The notes: generated by a model not told the origin, from the sequence alone. Positions 13,320-24,808 are shown, counted from the first letter of the stretch. The stretch: 64,000 nt of DNA from Congeria kusceri (GCA_027627225.1 CM051033.1:51427516-51491515); one strand, 5' to 3'. Numbers and translations are program-made.

Positions 13320-14149
13320 TATGCTCAAAGATTTTGCGTCAACATTTAAATTATAAGTTGTCTTTGAGAATGTCATTTTTAAGTTACCAATAATATTTAT
13401 TTTCTGCAGGAAACCAATTTGTTTTAAGAGCAATATGTCATAAAGAAGATGATGCAAAATCTTTGTCAAGGCTCTGTTATCTGGTAACCCAGTTAATACT
13501 CATTCCTTGTGATGTATAGAGATCTAGTATGCCAATTCTAGAAATCTTCTTGGAAACAGTTACAATACTGTTATAAAAGTGTATTTTCTACGTTGTTAAC
13601 ATTCTTTTAACTTGAGAATTTGTGCACGTTTAGATATAGGTTATTTTTGCTAATTTACCTATAACAATGTTATTTTGTACTTTGCTACAACGGTTGCTAT
13701 ATTTAAAATACTCATGCAGTGTTTTTAAACGTAAAATCCCAATTCATTCGATATTTCTCAACGTTATTTTACAGCACTAGTTCATGCTCTGTTTCATATT
13801 GCTACCAAATTAACACTGACGACTCCATCTAGCTCAAGTATGTAAACATAGGCATTTATATAACTATAAATTAACGTTTGTGCATTGTTTCGCAATGTTT
13901 GTTTGTGCTATGGTATCACGGTCACCAAATATGTATTTCAAGAGACTTGTCAATAATGTTATTCATTATTATTCTCTCAGCAATAAACGATATTTGCTCA
14001 TGGGCAAAATTTTGAAGTTGAACGCCAATTTTGCTATGTCAATTGAACACGTCTGGTGGACTTATAGATATATATATGACACATGTATCATATCTAGCTG
14101 ATACTGTTATGTCAAAGGAAATATATGCATATAATGACTTTCACTGCAT

Positions 14150-14590
14150 TGATAAATTTCAATATATACGACATTCTTGACGATAAAACGTTTGAGCACA
14201 CCCTGTACAAAAATATTGTGCATGATGGCAATTTACTCACAAATCATGTCGCATATTTGACTTGACTTTCAACTATGTGTTCAGCGTCAGTTATTAAATT
14301 CATAACACGTAAGCAAAACGCAGCAATATTCACAACACATCTGTCGTATGTTAAGTAAAGACTAAAACTACTTGATTCGCCCTATTTATTGCATTTGTAC
14401 ATACTGCCTGGTGTTTGCGTGTTCAATGTCCTAACTATCTCGAGAATACAACATTGTGAACTACAACCCTACAACCTTTGATAGGTAGGCAAAGCTACAT
14501 GTACTACCCCACTATCGACACATTGAACGAAACCTTTTGAAATACATTATATGATGATACAAATGTCACAGAGGTATTCGAACTGTTGCT
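14150..14590. other. Gene-free AT-rich stretch
   Basis: Between the palindrome end and the lectin gene terminal exon. I see no gene or repeat, only the presumed 3' flank of the lectin gene. Confidence 0.5.
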
Positions 14591-14593
14591 GGA

Positions 14594-16074
14594 TTATCCG
14601 ACAAGAGCGCTAACAATCGGCATTTTTGCATCTGAAAGGGAAAACAATTAACGATTAGTTTCCGTCAATGAACGCTATACCGTGCATCTTATTTCACATA
14701 AAATATATATAGATGGCGGAACAAAATATCATTATCAAGCATTTAAAATGTATTTATTTATTTACCGTATTCACAAATTGACAGATGCCTTGCAGAATTA
14801 GTTCCTTGATCCGAACACATCATGGCTTGCCAAACCCCGGTTTGCATTGGTAAAAGTACCACACAGTCGTGAAGGTCGCTCACCACATCACCGCCATGAT
14901 TAGAATTCCAATTTGTAAACGTTACAGGTTCATCTGCAATCACAAGTCCCTTCTATGTGTGAAAAATAATGTATGAACACTTTTCTTATAAATGGCATTA
15001 ATTGAAATAATGCAACATCGCACATTTCTGTTAAAACGTTTGCAGATTTTCATTCTGCTTCCATAAAGAGTGTATGTACAAAATAAGAAGATGAAAATGA
15101 CAATAAAACTTAAAGACAAACATAAAAACATAAACATGACGACGGAACCACTACAATATGAAATAAATCAACAAGTATTGGTGTCTACTTTTGCATCATT
15201 TATTAGTGTTGTGTAACCTAAACCAACTGTCAAGTCAATGTATATACATGTATTTGAATTTCCGCTTGTACAGATGAAAACTATTTGGTGATTAAAAACA
15301 AGCTTATTGTGCGTTTAAAAGCTATGTTTGTTCTTAACTTTTATTCCATTTTAAATAGAAATATATTTTAACTCACTTTAGTTTGTTAATTGTATTTATG
15401 CCACTATATCTGTTGTACGATCGAACATTCACACTTAAATATGACGAAAGCATGTAGAACATATCTGGATAAAGATAAATGTCTACATTATATTTAGTTG
15501 ATGTGTTGTGAATATTGAATGTTACTATTAATGTCAGCAGCGAAAATATATTGGTATAAATATGTGCGCATTACAATATTTAAAAAACAAATATATTACA
15601 TAAATAACATTATCTGATAATGACACAAGTTTCATAAAGCAAAAGTGTGTCGACATAACAAATATAGCGGTAGCTAAATTCCACTGCTATGCTAAACTAA
15701 ATACCATAAACAATGCACAATCGCAATGTGTATTGTTTGTTTATTGTTTTCTTATTACTAGTAAGTTAATTCATTCAAACACATATGTTTCATACCCGTA
15801 ACCCATTTAAAATTCCCTTCCGTGTTCAGGTCGTTCAATCCCAACCACACGCCATTTTGTATCCCATAATGCCGTAGGAATTCTTCAATGAACACTTGCT
15901 CCTTCAAGCTGTTAATCGTCAACATGTGGCCTCCTGTGTTGTTACAAACAGCTCGTGCTGGGGACCACTCATCTTGGGTTTGAAACAGGACGTAGCAACT
16001 TGTATCGTTTTGTGCAATATTGTTGTTAGTTCCTTCTTGCGCATTTACTAGGTCCGGGCATAGGTTCATATAAC
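14594..16074 (-). CDS. Exons 11-13 of the lectin gene: second C-type lectin domain (CTLD2) and C-terminus
   Basis: Exon 11 (15796-16074, 279 nt) encodes YMNLCPDL, TSCYVLFQTQDEW, AVCNNTGGHMLTINSL and VWLGLNDLNTEGNFKWVT. Exon 12 (14766-14933) encodes DEPVTFTNWNSNHGGD, DCVVLL, WQAMMCSDQG and SICEY. The conserved cysteines and a WLGL motif are present, but there is no clear EPN/QPD. A donor follows at 14761-14765, and a pyrimidine-rich acceptor leads to a short terminal exon (14594-14631) encoding AKMPIVSALVG and a stop; its equivalent exists in the plus-strand paralogue. If the donor is not used, the frame stops at 14758-14760. N-glycosylation sites (NDTS, NNTG) are visible. Confidence 0.87.
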
Positions 16075-19000
16075 CTGTAAATGTATACAATTTATATGAA
16101 AAAAATGGACACATATTATCTGATTGGATGTGTAAGAGAAAAGAAAAAACAGAGATTATCCGGTAACTAAAATTACGAATACAGATTAACTTCTTTCGTG
16201 TTTTGTTTCATTTATGTTTGTACATTGCCTTTTAGCCTTTTGCTTTTGTTTACTACGACATTTAAAACATACCTTGCACAAAGCTATGTGTTGTGGTAGC
16301 AAGAGTAGAGGCTGTAGTCGTAACCATCGTGGTTGTGGTTGGAGCTTGAAACAGAATGCATAATATTGCAATCCTTGTACATCCACTGAATGCTGACGAT
16401 TAGCAGACATTGTTGATAATGTGATACAACTGAAACTTCAATTCCATATGTATTATGTTTTGTAATGCTAATTAATGGGAATATTAGATGCATTAATGCA
16501 AAATTTATTCTGCTCAGATACATAAATTACAGAATTAAGACAAGTGAGAAAATAATTCTTAAAACTGGTTACTCAAGAATGAAAATCAACACAATTAATA
16601 TATATATATAGATATAATGTGTGTTACAAAATCACCAACATGTGTTGAAATAAAAGTACACTCATTCATATGCGTTATTAATGTTTTACCTTTGGTGGTT
16701 GATGTCACAACATGTTGTGTCGTAACCTGCGTTGAAGCTGGAGGAACATAAAATACATATGATGAGGCCTTTTCATGTCGCAGCTAGCCGCATTTACATG
16801 AGTAATATTTACATTTAATTAAACAATAATGTTCATGTATTAAATATAATTCATATTAATCGTATACCTATGTATATGTTCTTGATATTTATATTCATTT
16901 TATCATAATTGTTAATGTTACAATTATGTTATGTAGAGTCGCCTATCATATATACATACCGTATTTACAAATGAAAGCATGATTACTCATACAGTCTAAT
17001 TTCTCCCATATAATTCCTGTCGACGTGGATTTTATCACAGCACATTGTGTTTGCAAGTCGAAATCGCCATCCTCCCAATGTATGTACTGCGTATATAGTG
17101 TACTACTGTCTGGGGAAATAATATTTGAGTATATCTAAATTAAACTTTAAAAAAAACACTATTGTTAGCGCTCGATTAAACATAACACATACCAAACGTG
17201 ATATTTAAATGAAATAAGTAGTATTTTGGTATTTGGTGGCATCCTTAAAGGGTACAGGTACATTATCGAAACACCAAATGGATATTATTGTAACAAGTCA
17301 ATTTTAGGATCCAATGATCATCATAAAAAAATAATCAAGACAAAAAACAACACAATAAGGTTTCCATTACCATCGGTCCATGTTGCTGTGTTGTTATTTA
17401 CAGAAAGACCTGTCCAAAAGGTCGCATTCTCTAGATGAGTGTGTTTTGCTATCATTTTGTGTATGATTTCATCATCCATTACAGATTTTATGGACAGTAA
17501 ATGACCACCGCGCTCGATACAGTGTAGCTCCGCTAGGTCTCGCATTCGTGGACCATAGGTCACAAACTCGTAACAATATCCGTTGATCGAAGTATGTGTC
17601 ATCAAATATGAAGAGTTAATTGACCGACAGAGCGCAATCTTTTCTGAAAAACGGAAAAAATAAAAATTAAAATTAAAAGACATAACGATGTCGTATACTA
17701 GATTAATTATCAACGTAATATTTCATAAATCACATCTTTATATCTTGCATTGTATAAAACATTTTGGGATACTAAACAACATATTAAATATCATTTAAAA
17801 TGACACATACAATCCGTATATTGTACCCAATTATTGCTAAAATGGATAGTTGTACACTTATATTTTTCTCAAATTATAATAATTAAATTCATTGCGAAGA
17901 ATGTTTTACCATCAAAAAGCTTGTCATCAAATGGACTAGTTGTTGTAACGGACCAATTTGCTACAATTATTGCTGTTGATGCTTGTGTCGTAGTTGACAC
18001 TGGTAACAGTGATGATCTTGACGTAGATACACTTGAAACTGAACTGGTTTGTGTTGATGCTGTAGTTGTAGAGCTACTTGAAGAAGATGTAATCACCATA
18101 ATATATATAATTTACCATTGGTTCAAGTGTAGATTTTGTGGTCGAAACTTGGACAGTTTTAGATCTAACAACCGTTGATTTTGACGTAGTCCTCGTAACT
18201 CTGGTATGGGGCGGCACTGATACAAATGTAGATAGCGTGGTTGAAACTGGGACCGTTTGAGATGTTGTTGTTTTAGAAGCCGTTTTGGAGTGATGCGTCA
18301 TCGCACTTGTCACAGTTGTTGATGGTTGTGTTGTTGGCACTAAAATAATCAATACCACGTAAAGGGACCTAATATTGTTTGGCAAATTGACAACATTCGA
18401 TGGTTTTGTTCACAATTACCAAAAGAAAATAACAGTGTATAAAGCAGCGAAATAACGTTCCAGACACAGAAATAAATAGCACATAATGTGTTCCTAATGA
18501 ATAATCATATTGATATGGATGAAGTTCTAACACATATGCACATGTAATTATGTTTGTTTAGGGATATACTTGTAAACACATCATAACGTAAAATATAACC
18601 TAAATGTTTAAAATTATACTTTATATAATATCTAATATCTGAAATTGAAGGGATTTCGTGTACTATTTTACTTACCATGAATAACAAAATAGAACTCTGA
18701 CGCATACATGTAGCTTAAATAAACTTGAATGTTGTCTTTATTATAAATCTGTATCTTTGAAATAAAAATCACTTTGATGCTTAGCTGTGACCGCATTATT
18801 CTTACAGATAACATTATGCATGTACACATACCTAATACCTAAATGCCCTTTACCATCTATAGCTTACACTCTAATATAGTTGCGATTTATCTACATTGTA
18901 CTTCCCTTTATGTAGACATTAAGCACACCTTTAGAAAATAAAACATAACATGTATGAGCATACATGTGTCACAAGACCAACCATGTATGCGCATACATGT

Positions 19001-20394
19001 GTCACTAGACCAACTTTTCATGTTGAATATTAGCAGAAAATCTTAACGTAACTACGTACATATATCAGTGTCTGGAATACCGCCAGGACAAACCTGTGCA
19101 CTGACGCTTGAATCTTTCTCCACGTAGCCCATCTGTATCACAAATAAAATAAACAATACACTATAATATGAATTAAACAAAACCTTCACAAAAAAGAAAA
19201 CCGCACTAGCATTTCTGTAAAAATCAAGCACATACTGTTTATATTCGCTTGTACACAATTGTGTTTTTAATAGGCGTTGAAGTCACCCTAAGGACGAACC
19301 AGAATGATCTTTATTTTACCTGTTATACAAAACATAACATTTATTTTAAATATGTCGTGATTTCTTTACTGATATACTGATATTTACGTACTAAATAAAT
19401 TTCATACTCAAGCTGTTTGAACAAAACATTTGAAATAATATGCATGATGTTATAAGTTGGTTCATTAGTATAAATATGCAGGTGCGTATTTCACATTAAA
19501 TATTGGGTCATACAAACGAGAGAATCTGGTAAAGTTGTATATCTGCCGTTCTTGTGAGACAAATGGTAACCCAAAGTCTTCAGGCTGATTATTTCTTTTT
19601 TTTTTCACAGCTAGTGAAAGTAACTTTTGATCACCATAAGATCTGTTTTACTTGCCTTCCGCTCGAACATTATAGTGAACCATTCATTGGACTCCTCTAT
19701 AATTTGTACTTGTGGTTTGCAGTCGAACTCATACATGTATCCGATAACGGTGGATGTCGTGTCGCTCTGATATCACCAATATAAATTTCAAAAATATTAA
19801 GCACGCTCTAATAGAACATTAAATTTACTATACAAATATGTATACGAAGTTGTAATACATCATTAAATAATCTGAGAAATATAATTAAGACTTAATGTAT
19901 TCAGTTATTTTTCTGCACACATAGTTTGTAAAGTCTTGCCTATTCATGTTTTGTTAATTTTAATATATTGCTTTGTTTTATTAAATAAGCACATGCTAAT
20001 GCTGAGTTTATTATGCTTTGCCTAAACATGGTTGTTTTCATAACTTGCTCGATTTTATGATTTCAACAATTCACAATGTAATTATTGATCATTGATGATA
20101 TACAGTCGTTATTCAAAAAACTTCACCTGTGCATGAACTGGTAATTCAACTTTGTAGTTGCAGACACAATTGTAATCTGCCAAACACGTGGCCGATAAGC
20201 AGATGAAAACGACAAACACGCAGTCCCTTAAGCAAGCCAAATAAGATGACAAGACTTTCAATATTGCTGTACAAAAAGCATAGGAAATAAATACAAAATT
20301 GTATTTGATGTTCAAGAAAACCAGAATATTTACAGGTAACGGGGCGACAAAGTAAACAATTCAAAACAAAAACAAGTGTAGCAGATATCGTCAT
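14594..20394 (-). CDS. Secreted mucin-like protein with two C-type lectin domains (13-exon model)
   Basis: Predicted secreted recognition protein. Exons, in minus-strand order: 20334-20394, 20127-20176, 19656-19766, 19060-19132, 18116-18339, 17910-~18099, 17371-17643, 16960-17109, 16690-16737, 16273-16344, 15796-16074, 14766-14933, 14594-14631. Modules in order are a signal peptide (MTISATLVFVLNCLL), a small Cys/Trp domain, a Ser/Thr-rich mucin segment, CTLD1, a Thr-rich linker and CTLD2. From exon 7 on, every internal exon has length 3n and begins and ends in phase 1, the pattern of shuffled extracellular modules. The start could instead be six codons upstream (20412). One join is unresolved: exons 5 and 6 are in different frames around 18075-18116. 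The neighbourhood contains an orphan exon (6874-6923) and a broken paralogue (30627-32240). Ligand unknown. Confidence 0.8.
16273..16737 (-). CDS. Exons 9-10 of the lectin gene: threonine-rich linkers
   Basis: Two very small exons, 48 nt (16690-16737) and 72 nt (16273-16344), with clean AG and GT borders and phase-1 ends. They encode STQVTTQHVVTSTTK and APTTTTMVTTTASTLATTTH, forming a flexible, probably O-glycosylated hinge between the two lectin domains. The 72-nt exon has a same-length homologue on the plus strand at 30627-30698. Confidence 0.8.
16960..17643 (-). CDS. Exons 7-8 of the lectin gene: first C-type lectin domain (CTLD1)
   Basis: Exon 7 (17371-17643) begins after a pyrimidine-rich acceptor and encodes EKIALCRS, GYCYEFVTYG, the helix region LAELHCIERGGHLLSI and FWTGL, ending TATWTD. 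Exon 8 (16960-17109) adds IHWEDGDFD, QCAVIKS, IWEKLDC and HAFICKY. The conserved lectin-fold cysteines and the WIGL-equivalent (FWTGL) are present. The EPN/QPD sugar-specificity motif is absent, with EDG in that area, so canonical calcium-dependent mannose or galactose binding is doubtful. Confidence 0.88.
17910..18339 (-). CDS. Exons 5-6 of the lectin gene: Ser/Thr-rich mucin-like segment with a frame break
   Basis: Two open frames rich in Thr and Ser, starting PTTQPSTTVTS after an ag acceptor at 18340-18341 and ending DDKLFD at a GT donor (17904-17909). They represent a probable O-glycosylated stalk. The first frame (18116-18339) and the second (17910 to about 18099) are offset by one base. 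Between them is a TA run (about 18100-18110). If the whole stretch were one exon, gain of one TA unit or loss of one base would give the 1-1 phase seen in neighbouring modules. The alternative, a 39-bp intron, does not keep the frame. So this is either a sequence error, a frameshift allele, or the gene is damaged. Confidence 0.65.
19060..20394 (-). CDS. Exons 1-4 of the lectin gene: signal peptide and small N-terminal domain
   Basis: Exon 1 (20334-20394) encodes a hydrophobic signal peptide and ends in phase 1. Exon 2 (20127-20176, 50 nt) continues with YYNCVCNYKVELPVHAQ. Exon 3 (19656-19766, 37 codons) carries GYMYEFDCKP and EWFTIMFERK. Exon 4 (19060-19132) carries MGYVEKDSS and an AQVCPGG motif. 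The pattern of spaced Gly-Tyr-Val, Trp and Cys suggests a small beta-barrel, perhaps SH3b-like, but that fold assignment is inference. The intron after exon 3 appears to use a GC donor (aag|gcaag) to keep the frame; all other donors are GT. The region between exons 4 and 5 (18340-19059) is AT-rich intron. Confidence 0.7.
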
Positions 20395-20501
20395 TGAACC
20401 TCCGCCTGTCAAATCCCTTAAAATATAAAATCTTTGGAAATTAACTTAAATCAAAATGTTAGACGCATCTAGATAAGAATAAGCGTAAATGTAGCTTGTT
20501 T

Positions 20502-22254
20502 ATACGGAATCCGGTTAGTGCCATATGGCATATCGTGCCTCTTGAGGCGAGGGCGAGACACGAAAATTGCGCGAAAAACACGAAACGAGACACGATATTC
20601 CCGCGAGACACGAAGCGGTGCACGATATTGTAACACGAGATATCGCACTGTCGCAGTATCCCATACCACGAAACCTCGCGGCAACATATCGTGTCTCGCT
20701 TCGCGTTTCGTCGGATTATCGTGTCTCGCGTCTTGTTTCGCGGTAAAATATCGTGCCTTGCTTCGTGTCGTGCGCAATTCTCGTACCTCGCGTTCAAAGG
20801 TCGAGACTCGGGATGCGAAGCGAGACATGAAACGAATCACGATAATCAGGTGAGACACGAAGCGAGGCACGATATTATATCGTTCAAATATCGCCCGAAT
20901 CTTGAATCTCGCGGTAGATTTCAAACCACGATACACGAAACACGAAGCGAGACGCGAGAATCCGGCGAAACACGAAGCGAGACACGATATTGCATCGTTC
21001 CAATATCGCCCTAGTATCGAGTATCGAGGTTTTTAAGAAGGGAAGCAAAGCAGGGAAACACTCTTTTCCCTAACGAAAGAATGCGGGACAGGATGGCCCA
21101 AGTCGTTGACCGCCCAGACCATGACGGCCCACTGTCTGTCTGTCTGTCTGTCTGCCTGTCTGTCTGTCTACCTGTGCGTCTGCCTGTATATCAGCCTCTG
21201 TCCATCCGTCAACCCATTCACCTGGAGGATACTGCTGCTTTGTGGTTATTTCTACTCAATTCTATAATGATGTATATGTTATATTTATGCATATTGTTTA
21301 TTTTTATGAAAGGCCTGCTGCTGTAGATGTAAAGTTCTGTCTCTCTGTCAGACTGTCTCTTTGTTAGTCTGTCCGTCCGTTCGCCAATCCTTCTTGAGGA
21401 AACTGATTACTTCTGTGGCGTTTTTAAACAGATGTGTACTAAAGGCCTCCTTCAGATTAACTTTCACACACTGAAAGTAAGTCAACATAACGTGGGGTTG
21501 CATTATGCACTAAAGCAGAAAGGTGCATTGCCCTATTGTCTTATGTAGCAACGCACTTTGGTTTCAACTCATCTTCGGTGTTACTTATTATCATCATCAT
21601 CATCATCATAATCGTCATCATCATCATCATCATCATCATCAACAACAACAACATCATCACACTATCATATATTTACAAAATAATATCCAACAACTACAAC
21701 ATGATACATTCCTGGTGCACCGGTAGACGCGAGACTCGATATTCGGGCGATATTTGAACGATACAATATCGTGCATCGCTTCGTATTTCGCCGGATTCTC
21801 GCGTCTCCCTTTGTGTTTTGTGTATCGTGGTTCGACAATCTACCGCGAGACTCGAGATTCGGGCGATATTTGAACGATATACTATCATGCCTCGCTTCGT
21901 GTCTCGCCCTAATATCGTGTATCGCTGCGTGTCTCGCTTTGCATTTTGTGTCTCGACCTTTGAACGCAAGGCACGAGAATTGCGCGAGACACGAAATAAG
22001 GCACGATATTTTACACCGAGACACGAAGCAAGACACGATAATCCAGCGAAACACGAAGCGAGACACGATATTGTGCCGCGAGATTGTGTGGTATGGGATA
22101 CTGGGACAGTGCGAAATTTCGTGTTGCAATATCGTGTCTCGCTTTGTATCTTGCGGGAATATCGTGTTTCGCTTTGTTGTTTCGCGCAATTCTCGTGTCT
22201 CGCCATCGCCTTATGAGGCAGGATATTCCATATGGCACTAACTGGATTCCGTAT
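20502..22254. mobile_element. Fold-back (long inverted repeat) transposable element
   Basis: Arms of about 525 bp (20502-21028 and 21731-22254) are inverted copies beginning atacggaatcc and ending ggattccgtat. A 4-bp direct repeat GTTT lies just outside each end (20498-20501 and 22255-22258), a candidate target-site duplication. The arms are filled with short CG-containing motifs (gcgagacacgaagcgagaca, acgatatt) that are themselves nearly palindromic and much more CG-rich than the surroundings. No transposase is visible. Open frames across the arms are rich in Arg and Ser on both strands and reflect the repeats. Confidence 0.82.
21029..21730. repeat. Fold-back element spacer with CTGT and CAT microsatellites
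   Basis: About 700 bp between the arms, holding a CTGT/CTGC run near 21131-21180 and an ATC/CAT run near 21590-21655. The His-rich frame across the latter is a microsatellite translation. Confidence 0.8.
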
Positions 22255-22258
22255 GTTT

Positions 22259-22770
22259 ATAACCAAGATCTCGTCATGTATTCAACATATAAAATGTTAT
22301 AATATGTTTTCCTAACATAAATAGCGGCATATGGTTATTGTTTCACTCCATAAGTAAGGAGTGAGTATGTAGTGTAATGTAGCAACCAAAAGTAGAAAAC
22401 ATATATCATACATTCACAAATACAAAAGTACAACAGTGGCATTGATTATTATAGATGTTTGTTGAATGTTTGGCTTTTCGTATAAAGGGACCTGTTCACA
22501 GATTGACGAATTTACTTTTAAAACTTTTTGCAACAGATTCCCAAATTAAACGAACAGTTTATACAAGGGAGCGAAACAACACTACGGACATAGACATGTA
22601 CTGTAAATATCGTTTCGTTTAAGAGTAATGTTCAGTTGTAATTGATAAAATTATAAAGCGTTTGTAACGCTAAACGATGGAATAATTTGGAGTGTTTCTG
22701 TTGTTATTGTTAAAATTGTTGACAAAACGTGGATCACTTATATAAAGTAAATAATACCCGGTAAATTATA
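22259..22770. other. AT-rich sequence without recognised feature
   Basis: I see no gene, repeat or inverted-repeat element here. Confidence 0.4.
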
Positions 22771-22773
22771 GAA

Positions 22774-22838
22774 ATCGGAATGGCCGAGTGGTGAAGCATT
22801 TTTAACCGGAGGTCACAGGTTCGAACCCCGGTGGGACA
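22774..22838 (+). repeat. tRNA-like sequence (degenerate tRNA or SINE head)
   Basis: Contains an A-box-like tggccgagtgg and a B-box-like ggttcgaacccc at tRNA spacing, similar to Leu/Ser-type tRNAs. The acceptor and T stems pair poorly, and there is no clean anticodon arm, so it is not a functional tRNA. It is followed by a T-rich tract. A tRNA-derived SINE fragment is the most likely reading. Confidence 0.55.
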
Positions 22839-22889
22839 ATTTATTTCCCTTTCTTTCAAATCCTTTAATACTTTCCTTGTCATTATAAT

Positions 22890-24800
22890 CAGTGGCGCAG
22901 CTAAGCCATTTTCATGTTGTAGGCTCGGGCATAAGGTAAAGATACGAAGTTAGAAGTTTCCAGAGACATTCATGCTTTAACACTTATAAATTTATATGAC
23001 TATATGAATTATGCGGATATATGTGAAAGTATAAACCGATAAATATAAAAGAACAAGTTCTTGCACAAACCTTCATCAAACTTATTTACTTTACAGGTCC
23101 TTCGAACAAAATAGTTATAACCAATATACATGTAGTGCGTATAACATGGGCTTTAACTATATGCCTTCACGTCCGTTGGTTTAAGTGGCTTACCGCAATA
23201 TAATGTAAGTTTCAATTATGTCTGTCATCACTTTTAATAGAATTCCATTTTACAACTTTTGACGGCCGCAAATGTATTAATGACTTGTTCAATGTCAATA
23301 TCTTTATCCCTATGTATGTGCATCATTGCAAGGCTGGAAAGCCTGTTTGTACATGGTTGATCGCAGGTACGTTTTCAGCCTCTTCATGCAGCGGAACGAC
23401 TGCTCACGTTGCACGTTGGCGTTGTTTGATATGCCTGTTCACTATTCAAAGTTATATATTTAAGAAACGTCTTAAAACGTGTGAAATTCATAGCTGACTA
23501 CATTCAAACACACACACTCAACCACATTCACATCAAGACTTACCGGTATATATATTCGTTATTTACCGAAGTGTAATTGTCTACTTTTAAAATGAATGTA
23601 ATTAAATAACTCACACATGCTTATCGGTTGTATTTTCAAATGGACTATGCACGGTTTATTTTCTTCACTAATACGAACGAACAGACGAACATGTCTTTTA
23701 CACCAACTATTGTGAAAGATACTCTTATGATTGCGTTGCGAACCAAAAAGGCAAATGATTCTGACATTGTGTCACTTACGTTTCGCTGACATGTGGTGTC
23801 TGGAAAGTATTAAATCGCTCGGAAATGGTTCCCACGTTTTGGGCACCGCTCTACTTTATCACGTATCAAATATCTTTCTTATAAATGTATAGAACAAAAT
23901 GAAATTTGGTGAGATTGCTAATGTATCATTGCACAAAATGTTAATTTAGATCTCTGTATACCAAACTATATATTGGAACAATTCTGTTTAAGCTCGAAAG
24001 AAGTCATTGATTTGAATTTAATTTCAACTTTAAATCATATATATTTAGTATGAATGTCTTTAATGTGGTATTTCCTGTACCAAATCTTTATTGCTGTTGA
24101 TATCTATATATATAAATATGTTTGTTTCAGGTAACCCGACCTACCCTAAAAGAATGCCCCGACCCTAAAACATATTTGGGGGTTTGTTAGATTGAGTTTT
24201 GGTTTCTTTACCTTTTTCAATAATTAAATGTTTTTTGGATGAATAAGTGTTTTGTTTTGACGGTATCCACTTATAAACAATGTTTAAGGATATTACTGAT
24301 ACGTTTTGAATATTTATTCAGTTTAAGAATCTTCAAGTTGACCAAATAGAAAAATAAATAAATAAAATAAATCCCGAACTACCTACCCTAATTTTTGTGG
24401 GCATGTTACCTGAAACAAACATATATTTTGTTTACGCCTAAGAACTTTTTTGTACGGTAGGAATATGAGCGAGTGAAGCGAGTGAACACAAATTGGAATA
24501 TTGATCAAGTTTTTACCGTTTTGCGATCCAAAGAAAGCTGAAATATTTAGATGCTGACTTTAATGATCGGCTTAAGTCTATTTTCTTTGTGTCAAACGGC
24601 AAATTTCGTAAATGGAAAATGTTTTATATTAAGATCGTCTTATAATTGATATCTTAATAAGGAATTAAATCGTTCTACCCTTAACCCCCATTAGCATTCG
24701 ATTTGTATAGCATTTTTAGGCCAAAGGCCATTTATTTTTTTCACTTTTGAGAAAGGTTGTAGGCCCGGACCTACAAGACCTACACGTAGCTACGCCACTA
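22890..24800. mobile_element. Non-autonomous hAT DNA transposon
   Basis: Ends are cagtggcgcagcta and tagctacgccacta, the CAGTGGCG-type termini typical of hAT elements. Outside each end lies the exact 8-bp direct repeat ATTATAAT (22882-22889 and 24801-24808), the expected hAT target-site duplication. The 1.9-kb interior has no transposase frame, so it would need an enzyme supplied elsewhere. Just inside the ends, matching gttgtaggc... segments extend the inverted similarity. It contains a nested MITE at 24116-24424. Confidence 0.85.
24116..24424. mobile_element. Small terminal-inverted-repeat element nested in the hAT element
   Basis: Inverted ends atatgtttgtttcaggtaac and gttacctgaaacaaacatat bound about 309 bp. 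Inside, a second inverted similarity (cctaccctaa and its complement) is visible. No coding sequence. The target-site duplication is unclear because both flanks are TA-rich. Confidence 0.7.
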
Positions 24801-24808
24801 ATTATAAT

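Larger units (their letters stand above)
7132..14149 (-). repeat. Right arm of the large imperfect palindrome
   Basis: Inverted copy of 1-6847. It has insertions absent from the left arm: about 95 bp near 9594-9690, about 50 bp near 8995-9045 and an AT-rich run near 9178-9220. The similarity stops at about 14149, opposite base 1 of the window, so the true outer limit of the palindrome is unknown. Confidence 0.93.

Noticed and set aside
21523..21757. His-rich or Ile-rich small proteins
   Set aside because: Translation of a CAT/ATC microsatellite inside the fold-back element spacer.
20459..22266. Arg/Ser-rich frames of 100-190 codons on both strands
   Set aside because: They arise from CG-rich repeat arms of the fold-back element, appear in several overlapping frames, and have no domain.
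22774..22838. Functional tRNA-Leu or tRNA-Ser gene
   Set aside because: A and B boxes are present, but acceptor and T stems do not pair and no anticodon arm is clear.
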